Assembly: GCF_009496155.1 (NCBI RefSeq)
Contig: NZ_WIJP01000004.1
Coordinates: 82,074 to 146,073, forward strand
Length of the DNA: 64,000 bases
Direction of reading: 5' to 3'
Origin: Streptococcus mitis
Lineage (GTDB): Bacteria > Bacillota > Bacilli > Lactobacillales > Streptococcaceae
Position 1 is the stretch's first letter; every line of letters begins with the position of its first letter. Both the position numbers and the translations under genes were made by a program. Shown piece by piece: positions 49,343-60,370 of the stretch. Below the pieces are notes generated by a model that saw nothing but the letters and a program-made list of their open reading frames with translations, did not search any database and was not told where the DNA came from.

Positions 49343-51226
49343 ATGAAGAGAACACTACTTGTAAGCACAGCAGTGCTTGCATTGGCAATTGTGTCAACAA
49401 CATCAGTATTTGCTGAAGATAGTAAAACAACAGACCAAAGTCAAACGACAAATAAGAATCAATCTGTGGATAAAAATCAGACTCCAACATCAGAAGAGAA
49501 AAAAGTTGTTGAATATACAAAGAATGAGACTGCAAAGACGGAAAAAAAGAAAGAACCAGTTGTTGTAGAAGAAGATAATTCTAAAAAAGAGGCTATTTCA
49601 AACAAAGAAAAAGTTGAAGAAGTTCCTAAGAATGGTTGGCAGAAAGAGAACGGGGAATGGCTTTTTTATGAGAATAATCAACCAATCAAAAACTGGAAAA
49701 AAATTGCGGGTGTCTGGTATTTCTTTGATCAAAATGGAATCATGGCTAGCAATAGGATTGTTAATGACTATGCTTTTCATACTAGTGGAGCAATGGTAGA
49801 AAATTCCTGGGTAAAAATTGCTGATAAATGGTATTATGCTACAGATTCAGGAAAGATTGTTCGTAATAGATGGGAAAGAGTTGGCAATGTTTGGTATTAC
49901 TTCAACCAAGATGGAGTTATGGCTAGCAATACTCTAGTTAACGATTATCTTCTTAATAGCAGTGGGGCAATGGCTCAAAATGATTGGGAAAAAATTGCTG
50001 ATAAATGGTATTATGCTACAGATTCAGGAAAGATTGTCCGTAATAAATGGGAAAAAATTAATGGAATATGGTACTATTTTAACAGTGACGGTGTGATGGC
50101 TAGTAATCAGTGGAAAGATGCTTACTATCTAAAAAATAGTGGAGCGATGGCTGAAAAAGAATGGATTTTTGATAAATATTATAATAGCTGGTTTTACCTA
50201 AAATCAGGTGGTGCTTATGCTTCACGTGAATGGATTGATGCTTATTACCTTAAAGCTGGTGGTTATATGGCTGAGAATGAATGGATTTTTGACCCTAACT
50301 ACAATGCATGGTACTACCTGAAAGAAGATGGAAGCTATGTTACTGGTGCTTTTAACATCAAAAATAAAGAGTACTTCTTTCAGAGTGATGGAAAGTGGAT
50401 TCAAAGCCCAAAATATTTTAAGGTTAAACCAATCACAGCCTATATTTATAGCGAATCAGGAGATATTTTGAGTTATGTCAATCAGGGAAGTATTGTGACC
50501 TATGATAGCTCTAAAAGTAAGGGCAGTCGCCTTGCTGTTTCAATATCAGGCTTGTCTGGTTATATGAATCAAAACGATTTGACTTTAGTTGATGAAGAAA
50601 GTGAGTTTATTCCTCACTATACTACTGACGGAAGATTCCTATATCATGAACTTTCTCCATACACTAGTATTCGGGTAGCTCCACATACTTCAGCCATGAA
50701 AATTGGCAAGAAGTATTATTCAAATGATGGAGAACATTTTGATGGGTTTACTATCAAGAATCGTTTCCTTTTTAAGAATTTGACTGAACCAACCAACTAT
50801 AGTGCGGATGAATTAAATAGAGTTTATTCGATGATGAATATCCGAAACAGCCGTCTTGCTGGTAAAGGAGCAATTTTTAAAGAAGCTGAAAAACGTTACG
50901 GTGTCAATGCTCTTTATTTAATGGCTCACAGTGCGCTAGAAAGTGCTTGGGGACGTAGCCAAATTGCTAATGATAAAAATAACTTCTTCGGAATAGCTGC
51001 TTACGATACCAGTCCCTATGATTCAGCTAAGAAATTTGATGATGTAGATAAAGGAATTCTTGGTGCGGCCAAGTGGATTCGTGAGAACTATATTGACCGT
51101 GGAAGAGATCACCTTGGAAATAAAGCGACAGGAATGAATGTACGCTATGCATCAGATCCGTACTGGGGTGAAAAAATAGCTAGTATCATGATGAATATCA
51201 ATAGTCGACTTGGTGGAAAAGATTAG
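49343..51226 (+). CDS. lytB: Choline-binding endo-beta-N-acetylglucosaminidase LytB
   Basis: 627 residues. Signal peptide (about 1-24, ending VFAED), a Lys/Glu-rich linker, then choline-binding repeats (about 95-355; W(K/E)KI-ADKWYYATDSGKIV and related units). After an SH3-like part (about 360-430), the catalytic domain has the active-site Glu533 in SALESAWGRS and NNFFGIAAYD. It splits the glycan strand at the poles so daughter cells separate. The order pyrD-lytB-pavA is as in pneumococci. Two of the repeat modules are nearly identical at DNA level. Confidence 0.96.
   Translation: MKRTLLVSTAVLALAIVSTTSVFAEDSKTTDQSQTTNKNQSVDKNQTPTSEEKKVVEYTKNETAKTEKKKEPVVVEEDNSKKEAISNKEKVEEVPKNGWQKENGEWLFYENNQPIKNWKKIAGVWYFFDQNGIMASNRIVNDYAFHTSGAMVENSWVKIADKWYYATDSGKIVRNRWERVGNVWYYFNQDGVMASNTLVNDYLLNSSGAMAQNDWEKIADKWYYATDSGKIVRNKWEKINGIWYYFNSDGVMASNQWKDAYYLKNSGAMAEKEWIFDKYYNSWFYLKSGGAYASREWIDAYYLKAGGYMAENEWIFDPNYNAWYYLKEDGSYVTGAFNIKNKEYFFQSDGKWIQSPKYFKVKPITAYIYSESGDILSYVNQGSIVTYDSSKSKGSRLAVSISGLSGYMNQNDLTLVDEESEFIPHYTTDGRFLYHELSPYTSIRVAPHTSAMKIGKKYYSNDGEHFDGFTIKNRFLFKNLTEPTNYSADELNRVYSMMNIRNSRLAGKGAIFKEAEKRYGVNALYLMAHSALESAWGRSQIANDKNNFFGIAAYDTSPYDSAKKFDDVDKGILGAAKWIRENYIDRGRDHLGNKATGMNVRYASDPYWGEKIASIMMNINSRLGGKD
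49813..50045 (+). repeat. Near-identical duplicated choline-binding module in lytB
   Basis: 49813-49868 and 49990-50045 agree at all but one of 56 bases, offset by 177 bases (59 codons), unlike the more diverged neighbouring repeats. Confidence 0.85.
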
Positions 51227-51257
51227 TCCTATAATTGGACATGATTTGAGTACCGCT

Positions 51258-51291
51258 AAAAATCCTGATTTCAAGTAAATCAGGATTTTTT
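51258..51291. terminator. Bidirectional terminator between lytB and pavA
   Basis: AAAAATCCTGATTT pairs with AAATCAGGATTTTT around CAAGT; it can end transcripts of both convergent genes. The last codons of pavA lie in it. Confidence 0.9.
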
Positions 51292-52935
51292 CATGGATGC
51301 AATTTTTTCTGGATCTGGTGTGACACGGAGGGTCTTTTGTCCTGTGTAAGTAACAAAGCCTGGTTTTCCACCAGTTGGTTTATTGAGTTTTTTGACTTCA
51401 ATCATATCCACCTGCACCAGATTTGATAGGCGACCTTGAGAGAAGTAGGCGGCCAGCTCTGCTGCGTCTGTCTTGATTTCATCAGATGGGTCAAGATTTC
51501 CTGAGATGACAACATGGCTTCCAGGAATATCCTTGGCATGGAACCAAAGTTCCTCCTTGCGGGCCATTTTAAAGGTTAGTTCCTCATTTTGTAGATTGTT
51601 TCTACCGACATAGATGATGGTTTTGCCATCGCTTGCTAGATATTGTTCTGGTTTTTTGCGCTTCTGAATTTTCTCTCGCTGTCTTCTGCGGATGAAGCCT
51701 GTTTGGATTAATTCCTCACGGATTTCAGCGATTTCTTCTAGCCCAGCTTGGTTGAGGACAGTTTCGACACTTTCCAGATAGAGAATAGTTGCCTTGGTTT
51801 CTTCAATCAGATCAGTTAAGTATTTGACAGCTTCTTTGAGTTTCTGGTAACGTTTGAAATAGCGTTGGGCATTCTGGTTGGGAGTCAGAGCCTTATCAAG
51901 CGCAATCGTGATTGGTTGATTAGTATAGTAGTTGTCTAGGATAACCTGGTCTTGGTCATTGGGAACTTGGTGGAGGAAGGTTGTCAGCAATTCTCCTTTT
52001 TGGCGAAATTCTTCAGCATTGTCTGTCGCTAGTAACTCTTTTTCCTGTTTTTTGAGTTTGTGGCGGTTTTTCTGAAGTTCATTTTCAACACGGCGAATGA
52101 GTTCACTGGCTTGTTGTTTGACGCGGTCGCGTTCAGCCTTGTCCTTATAGTAGGTGTCTAAGAGATCCGAAAGACTGGTAAAAGGCTCTCCCACCTGATT
52201 TGCAAAAGGAACTGGACTGAAGGAAATCTCTGTCAAGCATGGCTTGGTTACTTGATTGAAAAAGTTTCGGAAAGTAGACAGTTTATCACTAACCAGAATG
52301 TTTTCCAATTCATTTGCCGTATCGCGTCCCAGACCTTGAAAGAGGCTTTGAAGATTTTTAGCTGTCGTTTCCTGTGTTTGTAGGATTTCAAAGAGCTTTT
52401 CATCCTTGACCGTGAACGGATTGAGAGATTCCGTACTTGGCGGAGCGATATAGGTAGATCCAGGAAGTAAGGTACGGTAGCTATTTTGTGAAAAGCCGAC
52501 GTGTTTAATGACTTCGAGGATTTTATGACTGCTCTTATCGACCAGTAGAATATTACTGTGTTTACCCATGATTTCTATAATCAAGGTAGCCTGAATATGG
52601 TCTCCAATCTCGTTTTTATTAGAAACCGTAATTTCCACAATACGGTCATTTTCCACTTGCTCAATCGATTCAATCAGGGCACCCTGCAAATACTTTCTCA
52701 AAACCATGATAAAGGTTGATGGTTGGGCTGGATTTTCAAAAGTCGTTTGGGTCAGCTGAATGCGTCCAAAAACTGGATGGGCAGAAAGGAGCAGGCGATG
52801 GCTTTGGCGATTGCTACGGATTTGCAAGACCAACTCTTGTTCAAAAGGTTGATTGATTTTCTGGATGCGACCGTTCACTAACTCTCTTCGCAATTCCTCA
52901 ACCATGTGGTGTAAAAAAAATCCGTCAAATGACAT
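51280..52935 (-). CDS. pavA: Fibronectin-binding protein / RqcH-family protein PavA
   Basis: 551 residues, the exact length usual for streptococcal PavA/FbpA. NFACT-N domain (SFDGFFLHHMVEELRRELVNGRIQKINQPF from the start), a coiled-coil middle (about 270-440) and the NFACT-R domain (GKTIIYVGRNNLQNEELTFKMARKEELWFHAKDIPGSHVV). No signal peptide. Surface fibronectin binding has been reported for PavA; family membership also links it to RqcH, which tags stalled peptides with alanine. ATG 52935 follows AAGGAGAGAACG. Confidence 0.95.
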   Translation of the reverse strand: MSFDGFFLHHMVEELRRELVNGRIQKINQPFEQELVLQIRSNRQSHRLLLSAHPVFGRIQLTQTTFENPAQPSTFIMVLRKYLQGALIESIEQVENDRIVEITVSNKNEIGDHIQATLIIEIMGKHSNILLVDKSSHKILEVIKHVGFSQNSYRTLLPGSTYIAPPSTESLNPFTVKDEKLFEILQTQETTAKNLQSLFQGLGRDTANELENILVSDKLSTFRNFFNQVTKPCLTEISFSPVPFANQVGEPFTSLSDLLDTYYKDKAERDRVKQQASELIRRVENELQKNRHKLKKQEKELLATDNAEEFRQKGELLTTFLHQVPNDQDQVILDNYYTNQPITIALDKALTPNQNAQRYFKRYQKLKEAVKYLTDLIEETKATILYLESVETVLNQAGLEEIAEIREELIQTGFIRRRQREKIQKRKKPEQYLASDGKTIIYVGRNNLQNEELTFKMARKEELWFHAKDIPGSHVVISGNLDPSDEIKTDAAELAAYFSQGRLSNLVQVDMIEVKKLNKPTGGKPGFVTYTGQKTLRVTPDPEKIASMKKS

Positions 52936-53039
52936 CGTTCTCTCCTTGTGATTGTATTCCATAGTATTATATCAAAAAGGTAGAATAAAATCATGGAAAT
53001 GTGGTATAATAAAGCCAAGTAAAGAGAAACGAGAAGCAC

Positions 53040-53537
53040 ATGTATATTGAAATGGTAGATGAAACTGGTCAAGTTTCAAAAGAAATGTTGCAACAAACCC
53101 AAGAAATTTTGGAATTTGCAGCCCAAAAATTAGGCAAAGAAGACAAGGAGATGGCAGTTACCTTTGTGACCAATGAACGTAGTCATGAACTCAATCTAGA
53201 GTACCGTGACACAGACCGTCCGACAGATGTTATCAGCCTTGAATATAAGCCAGAGTTGGAAATTGCCTTTGACGAAGAGGATTTACTTGAAAATCCAGAA
53301 TTGGCAGAGATGATGTCTGAGTTTGATGCCTATATTGGGGAATTGTTCATCTCTATTGATAAGGCACATGAGCAGGCCGAGGAATATGGCCATAGCTTTG
53401 AGCGTGAAATGGGCTTCTTGGCAGTACACGGCTTTTTACATATCAACGGCTATGATCACTACACTCCGGAAGAAGAGGCGGAGATGTTCGGTTTACAAGA
53501 AGAAATTTTGACAGCCTATGGACTCACAAGACAATAA
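53040..53537 (+). CDS. ybeY: Endoribonuclease YbeY
   Basis: 165 residues with the zinc motif [11 protein letters not shown] (three histidines) and [11 protein letters not shown]. Involved in 16S rRNA 3' end maturation. GAGAAACGAGAAG precedes ATG, and TATAAT lies at about 53004. First gene of a long co-directional run; overlaps dgkA by 20 bases. Confidence 0.95.
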   Translation: MYIEMVDETGQVSKEMLQQTQEILEFAAQKLGKEDKEMAVTFVTNERSHELNLEYRDTDRPTDVISLEYKPELEIAFDEEDLLENPELAEMMSEFDAYIGELFISIDKAHEQAEEYGHSFEREMGFLAVHGFLHINGYDHYTPEEEAEMFGLQEEILTAYGLTRQ

Positions 53538-53913
53538 ACGAAAATGGAAAAATCGTGACCTGATATCCAGTTTAGAATTTGCTCTCACAGGAATTTTTAC
53601 TGCCATCAAGGAAGAACGCAATATGCGAAAACATGCAGTGACGGCTCTTGTAGTCATTCTTGCAGGTTTTGTTTTTCAGGTGTCACGAATCGAATGGCTC
53701 TTTCTCCTATTGAGCATTTTCTTGGTAGTAGCCTTTGAAATTATCAATTCTGCTATCGAAAATGTGGTGGATTTGGCCAGTCACTATCACTTTTCCATGC
53801 TGGCTAAAAATGCCAAGGATATGGCGGCTGGCGCGGTATTAGTGGTCTCTCTTTTCGCAGCCTTAACAGGCGCATTGATTTTTCTCCCACGAATCTGGGA
53901 TTTATTATTTTAA
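53518..53913 (+). CDS. dgkA: Diacylglycerol/undecaprenol kinase
   Basis: 131 residues, three membrane segments, with the family motif [15 protein letters not shown] and [10 protein letters not shown]. In Gram-positives this enzyme phosphorylates undecaprenol. Starts inside ybeY. Confidence 0.93.
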   Translation: MDSQDNKRKWKNRDLISSLEFALTGIFTAIKEERNMRKHAVTALVVILAGFVFQVSRIEWLFLLLSIFLVVAFEIINSAIENVVDLASHYHFSMLAKNAKDMAAGAVLVVSLFAALTGALIFLPRIWDLLF

Positions 53914-53929
53914 ACAGTAAGAGGAAATT

Positions 53930-54829
53930 ATGACTTTTAAATCAGGCTTTGTAGCCATTTTAGGACGTCCCAATGTTGGGAAGTCAACCTTTTTAAATCA
54001 CGTCATGGGGCAAAAGATTGCCATCATGAGTGACAAGGCGCAGACAACGCGCAACAAAATCATGGGAATTTACACGACCGATAAGGAGCAGATTGTCTTT
54101 ATCGACACGCCAGGGATTCACAAGCCTAAAACAGCCCTCGGAGATTTCATGGTTGAGTCTGCCTACAGTACCCTTCGTGAAGTGGATACTGTTCTTTTTA
54201 TGGTGCCTGCTGATGAAGCGCGTGGTAAGGGGGACGATATGATTATCGAACGCCTCAAGGCTGCCAAGGTTCCTGTGATTTTGGTGGTGAATAAAATCGA
54301 TAAGGTTCACCCAGACCAGCTTTTGTCTCAGATTGATGATTTCCGTAACCAAATGGACTTCAAGGAAATTGTCCCAATCTCAGCTCTTCAGGGGAATAAT
54401 GTGTCTCGTCTAGTGGATATTTTGAGTGAAAATCTGGACGAAGGTTTCCAATATTTCCCGTCTGATCAAATCACAGACCATCCAGAACGTTTCTTAGTTT
54501 CAGAAATGGTTCGCGAGAAAGTTTTGCACCTAACTCGTGAAGAGATTCCGCATTCTGTCGCAGTAGTTGTGGATTCTATGAAGCGAGATGAAGAGACAGA
54601 CAAGGTTCACATCCGTGCAACCATCATGGTCGAGCGAGATAGCCAAAAAGGGATTATCATCGGCAAAGGTGGTGCTATGCTCAAGAAAATCGGTAGCATG
54701 GCACGTCGTGATATCGAACTCATGCTAGGAGACAAGGTCTTCCTAGAAACCTGGGTCAAGGTCAAGAAAAACTGGCGCGATAAAAAGCTAGATTTGGCTG
54801 ACTTTGGCTATAATGAAAAAGAATACTAA
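53930..54829 (+). CDS. era: GTPase Era
   Basis: 299 residues: GTPase motifs [19 protein letters not shown], then a KH domain with [11 protein letters not shown]. Binds 16S rRNA near its 3' end in 30S assembly; functional partner of YbeY three genes up. AAGAGG precedes ATG. Confidence 0.97.
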   Translation: MTFKSGFVAILGRPNVGKSTFLNHVMGQKIAIMSDKAQTTRNKIMGIYTTDKEQIVFIDTPGIHKPKTALGDFMVESAYSTLREVDTVLFMVPADEARGKGDDMIIERLKAAKVPVILVVNKIDKVHPDQLLSQIDDFRNQMDFKEIVPISALQGNNVSRLVDILSENLDEGFQYFPSDQITDHPERFLVSEMVREKVLHLTREEIPHSVAVVVDSMKRDEETDKVHIRATIMVERDSQKGIIIGKGGAMLKKIGSMARRDIELMLGDKVFLETWVKVKKNWRDKKLDLADFGYNEKEY

Positions 54830-54877
54830 GTGGAGGTGGGCTCATGCCTGCTTCTTGTTTTTACAGAAGGAGGACTT

Positions 54878-55702
54878 ATGCCTGAATTACCTGAGGTTGA
54901 AACTGTTCGTCGTGGCTTAGAAAAATTGATTTTGGGAAAGAAGATTTCCAGTATAGAAATTCGTTATCACAAGATGATTAAAACGGATTTAGACGAGTTT
55001 CAAAAGGAAGTGCCTGGTCAAGTTGTTGAGTTAATGGGACGTCGTGGGAAATATTTGCTTTTTTACCTGACAGACAAGGTCTTGATTTCCCATCTGCGGA
55101 TGGAGGGCAAGTATTTTTACTATCCAGACCAAGCACCTGAACGCAAACACGCCCATGTTTTGATTCATTTTGAAGATGGTGGGACGCTTGTTTATGAGGA
55201 TGTACGCAAGTTTGGTACTATGGAACTCTTGTCTCCTGACCTTTTGGATGCCTATTTTATTTCTAAAAAACTAGGTCCTGAGCCAAACGAACAAGACTTT
55301 GATGTGCAGGTCTTTCAAGCTGCTCTAACTAAATCTAAAAAGCCTATCAAATCCCATCTCCTAGACCAGACCTTGGTAGCTGGATTAGGAAATATTTATG
55401 TGGATGAGGTTCTCTGGCGTGCTCAGGTTCATCCAGCTAGACCTTCCCAGACGTTAACAGTAGCAGAAGCGATAGCCATTCATGACCAGACCATTGCTGT
55501 TTTGAGCCAGGCTGTTGACAAAGGTGGTTCCACCATTCGGACCTATACCAATGCCTTTGGTGAAGATGGGACCATGCAGGATTTTCATCAGGTCTATGAC
55601 AAGGCTGGTCAAGAATGTTCACGTTGTGGCACTGTGATTGAGAAAATCCAACTAGGCGGACGAGGTACCCATTTTTGTCCTCAGTGTCAAAGGAGGAATT
55701 AA
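54878..55702 (+). CDS. mutM: Formamidopyrimidine-DNA glycosylase
   Basis: 274 residues. The catalytic PELPEVE N-terminus (Pro2, Glu3), a helix-two-turn-helix (AGLGNIYVDEVLW) and a C-terminal zinc finger (CSRCGTVIEKIQLGGRGTHFCPQC). It removes 8-oxoguanine. Start at ATG 54878 after AGAAGGAGG, because the proline must follow Met directly. The stop overlaps coaE (TAATG). Confidence 0.97.
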   Translation: MPELPEVETVRRGLEKLILGKKISSIEIRYHKMIKTDLDEFQKEVPGQVVELMGRRGKYLLFYLTDKVLISHLRMEGKYFYYPDQAPERKHAHVLIHFEDGGTLVYEDVRKFGTMELLSPDLLDAYFISKKLGPEPNEQDFDVQVFQAALTKSKKPIKSHLLDQTLVAGLGNIYVDEVLWRAQVHPARPSQTLTVAEAIAIHDQTIAVLSQAVDKGGSTIRTYTNAFGEDGTMQDFHQVYDKAGQECSRCGTVIEKIQLGGRGTHFCPQCQRRN

Positions 55703-56292
55703 TGGGAAAAATCATCGGAATCACAGGAGGAATTGCCTCTGGTAAGTCAACTGTGACAAATTTTCTAATACAGCAAGGCTTTCAAGTAGTGGATGCCGAC
55801 GCAGTCGTCCACCAACTACAGAAACCTGGCGGTCGTCTGTTTCAGGCTCTAGTCCAGCACTTTGGGCAAGAAATCATCCTTGAAAACGGAGAACTCAATC
55901 GACCTCTCCTAGCTAGTCTCATCTTTTCAAATCCTGAAGAACGAGAATGGTCTAAGCAAATCCAAGGAGAGATTATCCGTGAGGAACTAGCTACATTAAG
56001 AGACCAATTGGCTCAGACAGAAGAGATTTTCTTCATGGATATTCCCCTACTTTTTGAGCAGGACTACAGCGCTTGGTTTTATGAGACATGGTTGGTCTAT
56101 GTGGACCGAGATGTCCAAGTAGAACGCCTAATGAAAAGGGATCAGCTATCCAAGGATGAAGCTAAGTCGCGTCTGGCAGCCCAGTGGCCTTTAGAGAATA
56201 AGAAAGATTTAGCCAGCCATATTCTTGATAATAATGGGAATCAAGATCAGCTTCTAACTCAGGTGCTTACCCTTCTTGAGGGAGGTAAGTAA
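55702..56292 (+). CDS. coaE: Dephospho-CoA kinase
   Basis: 196 residues. P-loop GGIASGKST (about 8-16), VVDADAVVHQL, and the lid RMKRDQLSKDEAKSRLAAQWPLE-like block. Last step of coenzyme A synthesis. AAAGGAGG lies within mutM. Confidence 0.96.
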   Translation: MGKIIGITGGIASGKSTVTNFLIQQGFQVVDADAVVHQLQKPGGRLFQALVQHFGQEIILENGELNRPLLASLIFSNPEEREWSKQIQGEIIREELATLRDQLAQTEEIFFMDIPLLFEQDYSAWFYETWLVYVDRDVQVERLMKRDQLSKDEAKSRLAAQWPLENKKDLASHILDNNGNQDQLLTQVLTLLEGGK

Positions 56293-56293
56293 G

Positions 56294-57493
56294 ATGACAG
56301 AGATTAATTGGAAGGATAATCTGCGCATTGCCTGGTTTGGTAATTTTCTGACAGGAGCCAGTATTTCTTTGGTTGTGCCTTTTATGCCCATCTTTGTGGA
56401 AAATCTGGGTGTAAGAAGTAATCAAGCTGCTTTTTATGCAGGTTTAGCTATTTCTGTCTCTGCTATTTCCGCGGCGCTCTTTTCTCCTATCTGGGGCATC
56501 CTTGCTGACAAATATGGTCGAAAACCCATGATGATTCGGGCCGGCCTGGCCATGACTATCACTATGGGAGGCTTGGCCTTTGTCCCAAATATCTATTGGC
56601 TAATCTTTCTTCGTTTACTGAATGGTGTATTTGCGGGTTTTGTTCCTAATGCAACAGCCTTGATAGCCAGTCAGGTTCCCAAGGAGAAATCAGGCTCTGC
56701 CTTAGGTACTTTGTCTACAGGCGTAGTTGCAGGTACTCTAACTGGTCCTTTTATCGGGGGCTTTATCGCAGAATTATTTGGCATTCGTACGGTTTTCTTA
56801 CTGGTTGGTAGTTTTCTGTTCTTAGCCGCTATTTTAACTATTTGCTTTATCAAGGAAGATTTTCAACCAGTAGCCAAGGAAAAGGCCATTCCAACAAAGG
56901 AATTGTTTACATCAGTTAAATATCCCTATCTATTGATTAATCTCTTTCTAACTAGTTTTGTCATCCAATTTTCAGCCCAATCGATTGGCCCTATTCTGGC
57001 TCTTTATGTGCGTGACTTAGGGCAGACAGAGAATCTTCTTTTTGTCTCTGGTTTGATTGTGTCCAGTATGGGCTTTTCCAGCATGATGAGTGCAGGAGTT
57101 ATGGGCAAGCTAGGTGACAAGGTGGGCAATCATCGTCTCTTGGTTGTCGCCCAGTTTTATTCAGTTATCATCTATCTTCTCTGTGCCAATGCCTCTAGTC
57201 CCCTTCAACTAGGACTCTATCGTTTCCTCTTTGGCTTGGGAACCGGTGCGCTGATACCTGGTGTCAATGCCCTTCTCAGCAAAATGACTCCCAAAGCCGG
57301 CATTTCGAGAGTCTTTGCCTTTAATCAGGTATTCTTTTATCTGGGAGGTGTCGTTGGTCCCATGGCAGGTTCTGCAGTAGCAGGACAATTTGGCTACCAT
57401 GCAGTCTTTTATGCGACAAGCCTTTGTGTTGCCTTTAGTTGTCTCTTTAACCTGCTTCAATTTCGAACATTATTAAAAGTAAAGGAAATCTAG
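56294..57493 (+). CDS. pmrA: Multidrug efflux MFS transporter PmrA
   Basis: 399 residues, 12 membrane segments. MFS signature [17 protein letters not shown] (about 70-86) between segments 2 and 3, and antiporter motif C in segment 5 ([14 protein letters not shown]). In pneumococci PmrA exports fluoroquinolones and dyes. GGGAGGTAAGTAAG precedes ATG; it begins 1 base after coaE. Confidence 0.93.
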   Translation: MTEINWKDNLRIAWFGNFLTGASISLVVPFMPIFVENLGVRSNQAAFYAGLAISVSAISAALFSPIWGILADKYGRKPMMIRAGLAMTITMGGLAFVPNIYWLIFLRLLNGVFAGFVPNATALIASQVPKEKSGSALGTLSTGVVAGTLTGPFIGGFIAELFGIRTVFLLVGSFLFLAAILTICFIKEDFQPVAKEKAIPTKELFTSVKYPYLLINLFLTSFVIQFSAQSIGPILALYVRDLGQTENLLFVSGLIVSSMGFSSMMSAGVMGKLGDKVGNHRLLVVAQFYSVIIYLLCANASSPLQLGLYRFLFGLGTGALIPGVNALLSKMTPKAGISRVFAFNQVFFYLGGVVGPMAGSAVAGQFGYHAVFYATSLCVAFSCLFNLLQFRTLLKVKEI

Positions 57494-57642
57494 TGCGAGT
57501 AAAAATTAATCTCAAATGCTCCTCTTGTGGCAGTATCAATTACCTAACCAGTAAAAATTCAAAAACCCATCCAGACAAGATTGATGTTTTAAAGTATTGT
57601 CCCAAGGAAAGAAAAGTAACCCTACATCTTGAATCTAAGTAG
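57493..57642 (+). CDS. rpmG: 50S ribosomal protein L33
   Basis: 49 residues from GTG 57493, which shares its G with the pmrA stop (TAGTG). [22 protein letters not shown] and [21 protein letters not shown] show the L33 pattern. Only three of the four zinc cysteines are present (CSSC, then CPKE instead of CPKC). Streptococci often carry several L33 copies; this may be the zinc-independent type. Confidence 0.9.
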   Translation: MRVKINLKCSSCGSINYLTSKNSKTHPDKIDVLKYCPKERKVTLHLESK

Positions 57643-57681
57643 ATTTTATGGTAAAATAATAGGGATTTTAAGGAGTTTGAT

Positions 57682-57915
57682 ATGTATAACCTATTATTAA
57701 CCATTTTATTAGTATTATCTGTTGTGATTGTGATTGCGATTTTCATGCAACCAACCAAAAACCAATCCAGCAATGTATTTGATGCCAGCTCAGGTGATTT
57801 GTTTGAACGTAGTAAAGCTCGCGGTTTTGAAGCTGTAATGCAGCGTTTGACAGGGATTTTAGTCTTTTTCTGGCTAGCCATTGCCTTAGCATTGACGGTA
57901 TTATCAAGTAGATAA
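57682..57915 (+). CDS. secG: Preprotein translocase subunit SecG
   Basis: 77 residues with two membrane segments (about 3-23 and 54-74) and a loop with SSNVFDASSGDLFERSKARGFE. Assists the SecYEG channel. TAAAAT -10 at about 57653 and TAAGGAG before ATG. Confidence 0.93.
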   Translation: MYNLLLTILLVLSVVIVIAIFMQPTKNQSSNVFDASSGDLFERSKARGFEAVMQRLTGILVFFWLAIALALTVLSSR

Positions 57916-57924
57916 GAAAATAAT

Positions 57925-57957
57925 GGGCAGGACTAGGTCTTTGCCCCTTTTTATTTT
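57925..57957 (+). terminator. Terminator after secG
   Basis: GGGCA/TGCCC with a 12-base loop and a T-rich tail. Confidence 0.65.
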
Positions 57958-58015
57958 TAAATGATGTTTGAGAAGGTTTTACAGTAAAAGAAAATAAAAA
58001 ATCTAGAAAGAAAAT

Positions 58016-60370
58016 ATGAAAGATAGAATAAAAGAATATTTGCAAGATAAGGGAGAGGTAACGGTCAATGACTTGGCTCAGGCTTTGGGAAAAGATGGGT
58101 CCAAGGATTTTCGTGAGTTGATTAAAACCTTGTCCCTAATGGAAAGAAAGCATCAGATTCGCTTTGAGGAAGATGGTAGTCTGACCTTGGAAGTTAAGAA
58201 AAAACATGAGATTACTCTCAAGGGGATTTTTCATGCCCATAAAAATGGCTTTGGTTTTGTCAGTCTGGAAGAGGAAGAGGACGACCTTTTTGTAGGAAAG
58301 AACGATGTTAACTACGCTATTGATGGTGATACTGTTGAAGTTGTTATCAAGAAAGTCGCTGACCGCAATAAGGGAACAGCAGCAGAAGCCAAAATTATTG
58401 ATATTCTAGAGCACAGTTTGACAACCGTTGTTGGACAAATCGTTCTAGATCAGGAAAAGCCTAAGTATGCCGGCTACATCCGTTCTAAAAACCAGAAAAT
58501 TAGCCAGCCGATTTATGTTAAGAAACCAGCTCTTAAACTAGAAGGGACGGAAGTTCTCAAGGTCTTTATCGACAAATACCCAAGCAAGAAACATGATTTC
58601 TTTGTTGCTAGTGTCCTTGATGTGGTGGGGCACTCGACGGATGTTGGGATTGATGTTCTTGAGGTCTTGGAATCAATGGACATTGTATCCGAGTTTCCAG
58701 AGGATGTTGTCAAGGAAGCGGAAAGTGTGCCGGATGCTCCGTCTCAAAAGGATATGGAAGGTCGTCTGGATCTAAGAGATGAGATTACCTTTACCATTGA
58801 CGGTGCTGATGCCAAGGACTTGGACGATGCGGTGCATATCAAGGCCTTGAAAAATGGGAATCTGGAGCTTGGAGTTCACATCGCAGATGTTTCCTACTAT
58901 GTTACCGAGGGTTCTGCCCTCGACAAGGAAGCCCTTAACCGCGCGACTTCTGTCTATGTGACAGACCGTGTGGTGCCAATGCTTCCAGAAAGACTGTCGA
59001 ATGGCATCTGCTCCCTCAATCCTCAAGTTGACCGTCTGACCCAGTCTGCCATTATGGAGATTGATAAACATGGTCGTGTGGTCAATTACACCATTACACA
59101 AACAGTTATCAAGACCAGTTTTCGTATGACCTATAGTGATGTCAATGATATCCTAGCAGGTGACGAGGAGAAGAGGCAAGAATATAAGAAAATTGTTCCA
59201 AGTATCGAACTCATGGCCAAGCTCCATGAAATTTTAGAAAACATGCGTGTGAAACGTGGTGCTCTCAATTTCGATACCAATGAAGCTAAGATTTTAGTGG
59301 ATAAACAAGGCAAGCCTGTTGATATCGTTCTTCGTCAGCGTGGTGTTGCTGAGCGCATGATTGAGTCCTTTATGCTGATGGCCAATGAAACAGTTGCCGA
59401 GCATTTTAGCAAGTTGGATTTGCCTTTCATCTATCGAATTCACGAGGAGCCTAAGGCTGAAAAGGTTCAGAAGTTTATTGATTATGCTTCGAGCTTTGGC
59501 TTGCGCATTTATGGGACTGCCAGTGAGATCAGCCAGGAGGCCCTTCAAGACATCATGCGTACTGTTGAGGGAGAACCTTATGCAGATGTATTGTCTATGA
59601 TGCTTCTCCGTTCTATGCAGCAGGCTCGCTATTCGGAGCATAATCACGGTCACTATGGTCTAGCGGCTGATTATTACACTCACTTTACCAGTCCGATTCG
59701 TCGTTATCCAGACCTTCTAGTCCATCGGATGATTCGCGACTATGGGCGTTCCAAGGAAATAGCAGAGCATTTTGAACAAGTGATTCCAGAGATTGCGACC
59801 CAGTCTTCTAACCGTGAACGTCGTGCCATTGAGGCTGAGCGTGAAGTCGAAGCCATGAAAAAGGCTGAGTACATGGAAGAATATGTGGGTGAAGAGTATG
59901 ATGCAGTTGTATCCAGCATCGTTAAATTCGGTCTCTTTGTTGAATTGCCAAACACGGTTGAGGGTTTGATTCACATCACTAATTTACCTGAATTTTATCA
60001 TTTCAATGAGCGTGATTTGACCCTTCGTGGGGAGAAATCAGGAACAACCTTCCGTGTAGGGCAACAGATTCGTATTCGAGTTGAAAGAGCCGATAAGATG
60101 ACGGGTGAAATTGATTTCTCTTATATCCCAAGTGAGTTTGATGTGATTGAAAAAGGCTTGAAACAGTCTAGTCGTAGTGACAGAGGGCGTGGTTCAAGTC
60201 GTCGTTCAGATAAGAAGGAAGACAAGAGAAAGTCAGGTCGCTCAAATGATAAGCGCAAGCATTCACAAAAAGATAAAAAGAAAAAAGGAAAGAAACCTTT
60301 TTACAAAGAAGTAGCTAAGAAAGGAGCCAAGCATGGCAAAGGGCGAGGGAAAGGTCGTCGCACAAAATAA
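58016..60370 (+). CDS. rnr: Ribonuclease R
   Basis: 784 residues. N-terminal helix-turn-helix (about 1-55), two cold-shock domains, the RNB catalytic domain ([16 protein letters not shown], with the aspartates that bind Mg2+; [33 protein letters not shown]) and an S1 domain ([26 protein letters not shown]), then a 75-residue Lys/Arg-rich tail. 3'-5' exonuclease that also degrades structured RNA; works with SmpB/tmRNA in clearing stalled messages. Overlaps smpB by 38 bases. Confidence 0.96.
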
